Assembly (NCBI GenBank): GCA_016180665.1
Contig: JACPAS010000096.1
Location: 1 to 6,476, forward strand
DNA from: Microcaldota archaeon
GTDB taxonomy: Archaea > Micrarchaeota > Micrarchaeia > Anstonellales > Bilamarchaeaceae
Direction: 5' to 3'
DNA: 6,476 nt
Every line of letters begins with the position of its first letter. Positions within the stretch are counted from its first letter, which is position 1. A program made the translations under genes and the position numbers. Shown here piece after piece: positions 5,929 to 6,476 of the stretch. Under the pieces are notes generated by a model. That model made no database searches. It saw only the letters and a program-made list of their open reading frames with translations, and had not been told where the DNA came from.

Positions 5929-6085
5929 GAGGGGGACCGATAAAACGTCGCAACGTTTTATGGTCCATTGAAGCAAACGTGCTTCAATCGGAGATCAGGA
6001 ATCGAGGATCTTCAACTTCGAAGAAGTTGGAGAGACAATAAACGCAAGTTTACTGGAAATATGAGAGGGGGAACCATCCCCCTCG
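5929..6085 (+). ncRNA. Element E2: five-hairpin structured element, relative of E1
   Basis: Seen, in order. H1: GGACC 5934-5938 plus ATAAAACGT 5940-5948 pairs with 5953-5966 (14 bp, one bulged G, loop CGCA). H2: ATTGAAGCA 5967-5975 pairs TGCTTCAAT 5980-5988, loop AACG. H3: 6010-6019 pairs 6023-6032 with loop GAA. H4: TAAAC 6039-6043 pairs GTTTA 6048-6052 with a GCAA (GNRA) loop. H5: GAGGGGGA 6065-6072 pairs TCCCCCTC 6077-6084, loop ACCA. A shorter closing stem, CGAGG 6003-6007 with CCTCG 6081-6085, encloses H3-H5 and competes with H5, exactly as in E1. The GNRA loop and the match to E1 favour the plus strand as the RNA. Transcription is not shown; an AT-rich stretch at 5902-5918 is only a weak promoter candidate. 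No known family recognised. It could equally be a hairpin-rich mobile element. Confidence 0.5.
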
Positions 6086-6091
6086 CGTTTG

Positions 6092-6145
6092 TCTTTTGAG
6101 TGGACGTGGAGATCGGCAATAATTCTCATAATGAAGTCTTAGAAT
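6092..6145 (+). repeat. Imperfect direct repeat, copy 2 (broken endoQ start)
   Basis: This is the partner of 5820-5872. It covers 12 endoQ-like codons plus about 16 bases before their ATG, ending with the shared TTAGAAT (6139-6145). It adjoins the 3' end of element E2. Confidence 0.6.
6094..6129 (-). pseudogene. 12-codon remnant of a second endoQ start
   Basis: Reading minus from ATG 6129 gives MRIIADLHVHSK, against MLVIADLHVHSK for the intact gene: 10 of 12 residues agree, including the DLHVH metal motif. Similarity then stops. The frame runs on into the complement of E2 hairpins (DKREGDGSPSH and so on) and ends at a TGA at 5995-5997 after 44 codons in all. Six of the eight codons that differ are synonymous, so the two copies diverged while both were coding. 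The remnant also uses more C-ending codons (GCC, CTC, CAC, GTC), hinting at a different source. Its ATG lies 24 nt past the stop of the membrane-protein gene, as expected for an operon partner. A 44-residue translated peptide is possible but unsupported. Confidence 0.65.
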
Positions 6146-6153
6146 AAAAGAAT

Positions 6154-6476
6154 TTATTGCCTTTCTGGTTTCATTGTTTTTGGCATAACTGGACTGGATA
6201 AAACGTTTTCGCATTCTGCAACAAGTCTATCAACCGTAACTCCTAATTGCTGTTTAAAATAATTGAAGACCTTTTCTGGAGGTTCTTGCGCCATAGCAGT
6301 TAACTTTTGAGAAACATGACCAATGTAAAGAAAAGGCCTAGCTTCGATGATGCGTCTACTAACTAGCAATGATCTAAGCGTGCATACTACAGCATATACT
6401 GGAACTACGAAGACTACAGGAAATTGTGTGGCTAGAAGGACTGAAACTAAGCCAAGAGCATGGATTAACCCATTTG
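6154..6476 (-). CDS. Membrane protein, C-terminal part (runs off the window)
   Basis: The frame is open from the right edge to the TAA at 6154-6156, so about 106 residues of a longer protein are visible. A TTG at 6369 could be read as a start giving 71 residues, but hydrophobic coding sequence continues upstream, so it is probably internal. The visible part starts with a strongly hydrophobic stretch, from ALGLVSVLLA through PVVFVVPVYAVVCTL, about 30 residues: one long or two short membrane segments. A basic flank SLLVSRRIIEARP follows, then a soluble tail of about 60 residues ending KTMKPERQ. I do not recognise the family. Its stop precedes the endoQ remnant ATG by 24 nt on the same strand, suggesting that it once stood in an operon with endoQ. 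Confidence 0.7.
   Translation of the reverse strand, partial: NGLIHALGLVSVLLATQFPVVFVVPVYAVVCTLRSLLVSRRIIEARPFLYIGHVSQKLTAMAQEPPEKVFNYFKQQLGVTVDRLVAECENVLSSPVMPKTMKPERQ

Noticed and set aside
5929..6085. CRISPR array suggested by repeated hairpins
   Set aside because: The hairpins differ in sequence from one another, and there are no regular direct repeats with spacers.
6092..6145. Plus-strand E2 transcript acting as an antisense RNA on endoQ mRNA through the duplicated start
   Set aside because: The remnant differs from the endoQ start at nine of 36 bases, most of which would be true mismatches, leaving no long uninterrupted pairing.

Overview
The window is AT-rich, gene-dense archaeal DNA. 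The diagnostic genes are the archaeal-type S-adenosylmethionine synthetase (distinct from bacterial MetK), an RbkR-type fusion of a winged-helix regulator to a CTP-dependent riboflavin kinase, and endonuclease Q. TATA-like boxes sit about 25-30 nt before several starts, and Arg is mostly AGA/AGG. No ribosomal RNA or other strong marker is present, so I cannot place it within the Archaea. An uncultivated euryarchaeal or DPANN lineage is only a guess.

Layout, left to right: (1) 1-456 has no gene I can support. It holds a strong TATA box (237-244) followed by a cluster of five hairpins (element E1, about 287-416), and a weaker hairpin set at 61-146. (2) A plus-strand class I methyltransferase (457-1332) converges on AdoMet synthetase (1329-2528, minus); the two stop codons share one CTAG. 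(3) A minus-strand pair follows: RbkR (3453-4088), then an unrecognised protein with a probable C-terminal winged helix (2621-3421). AdoMet synthetase lies downstream but seems to have its own promoter and ribosome binding site. (4) A small, very basic orphan gene (4177-4608, plus) diverges from RbkR and converges on endoQ (4616-5857, minus). (5) 5858-6153 holds a second hairpin cluster (element E2, about 5929-6085) and, beyond it, a 12-codon remnant of a second endoQ start (6094-6129, minus). (6) The right edge is the C-terminal part of a membrane protein (6154-6476, minus, runs off the window).

The two points most worth attention are linked. E1 and E2 share a structural plan and short sequence blocks at identical spacing, with compensatory base changes, so they look like two members of one undescribed structured RNA or hairpin-element family. 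E2 also lies between the intact endoQ and a broken duplicate of its first 12 codons. The duplicate starts 24 nt after the upstream membrane-protein gene, as an operon partner would. The simplest reading is that E2 entered or accompanied a rearrangement at the endoQ 5' end, and that the gene now starts from a replacement 5' end.

The recognised genes are housekeeping: AdoMet supply and a methyltransferase that would use it, flavin synthesis and its control, and repair of deaminated bases. Nothing in their arrangement shows that they form one pathway.
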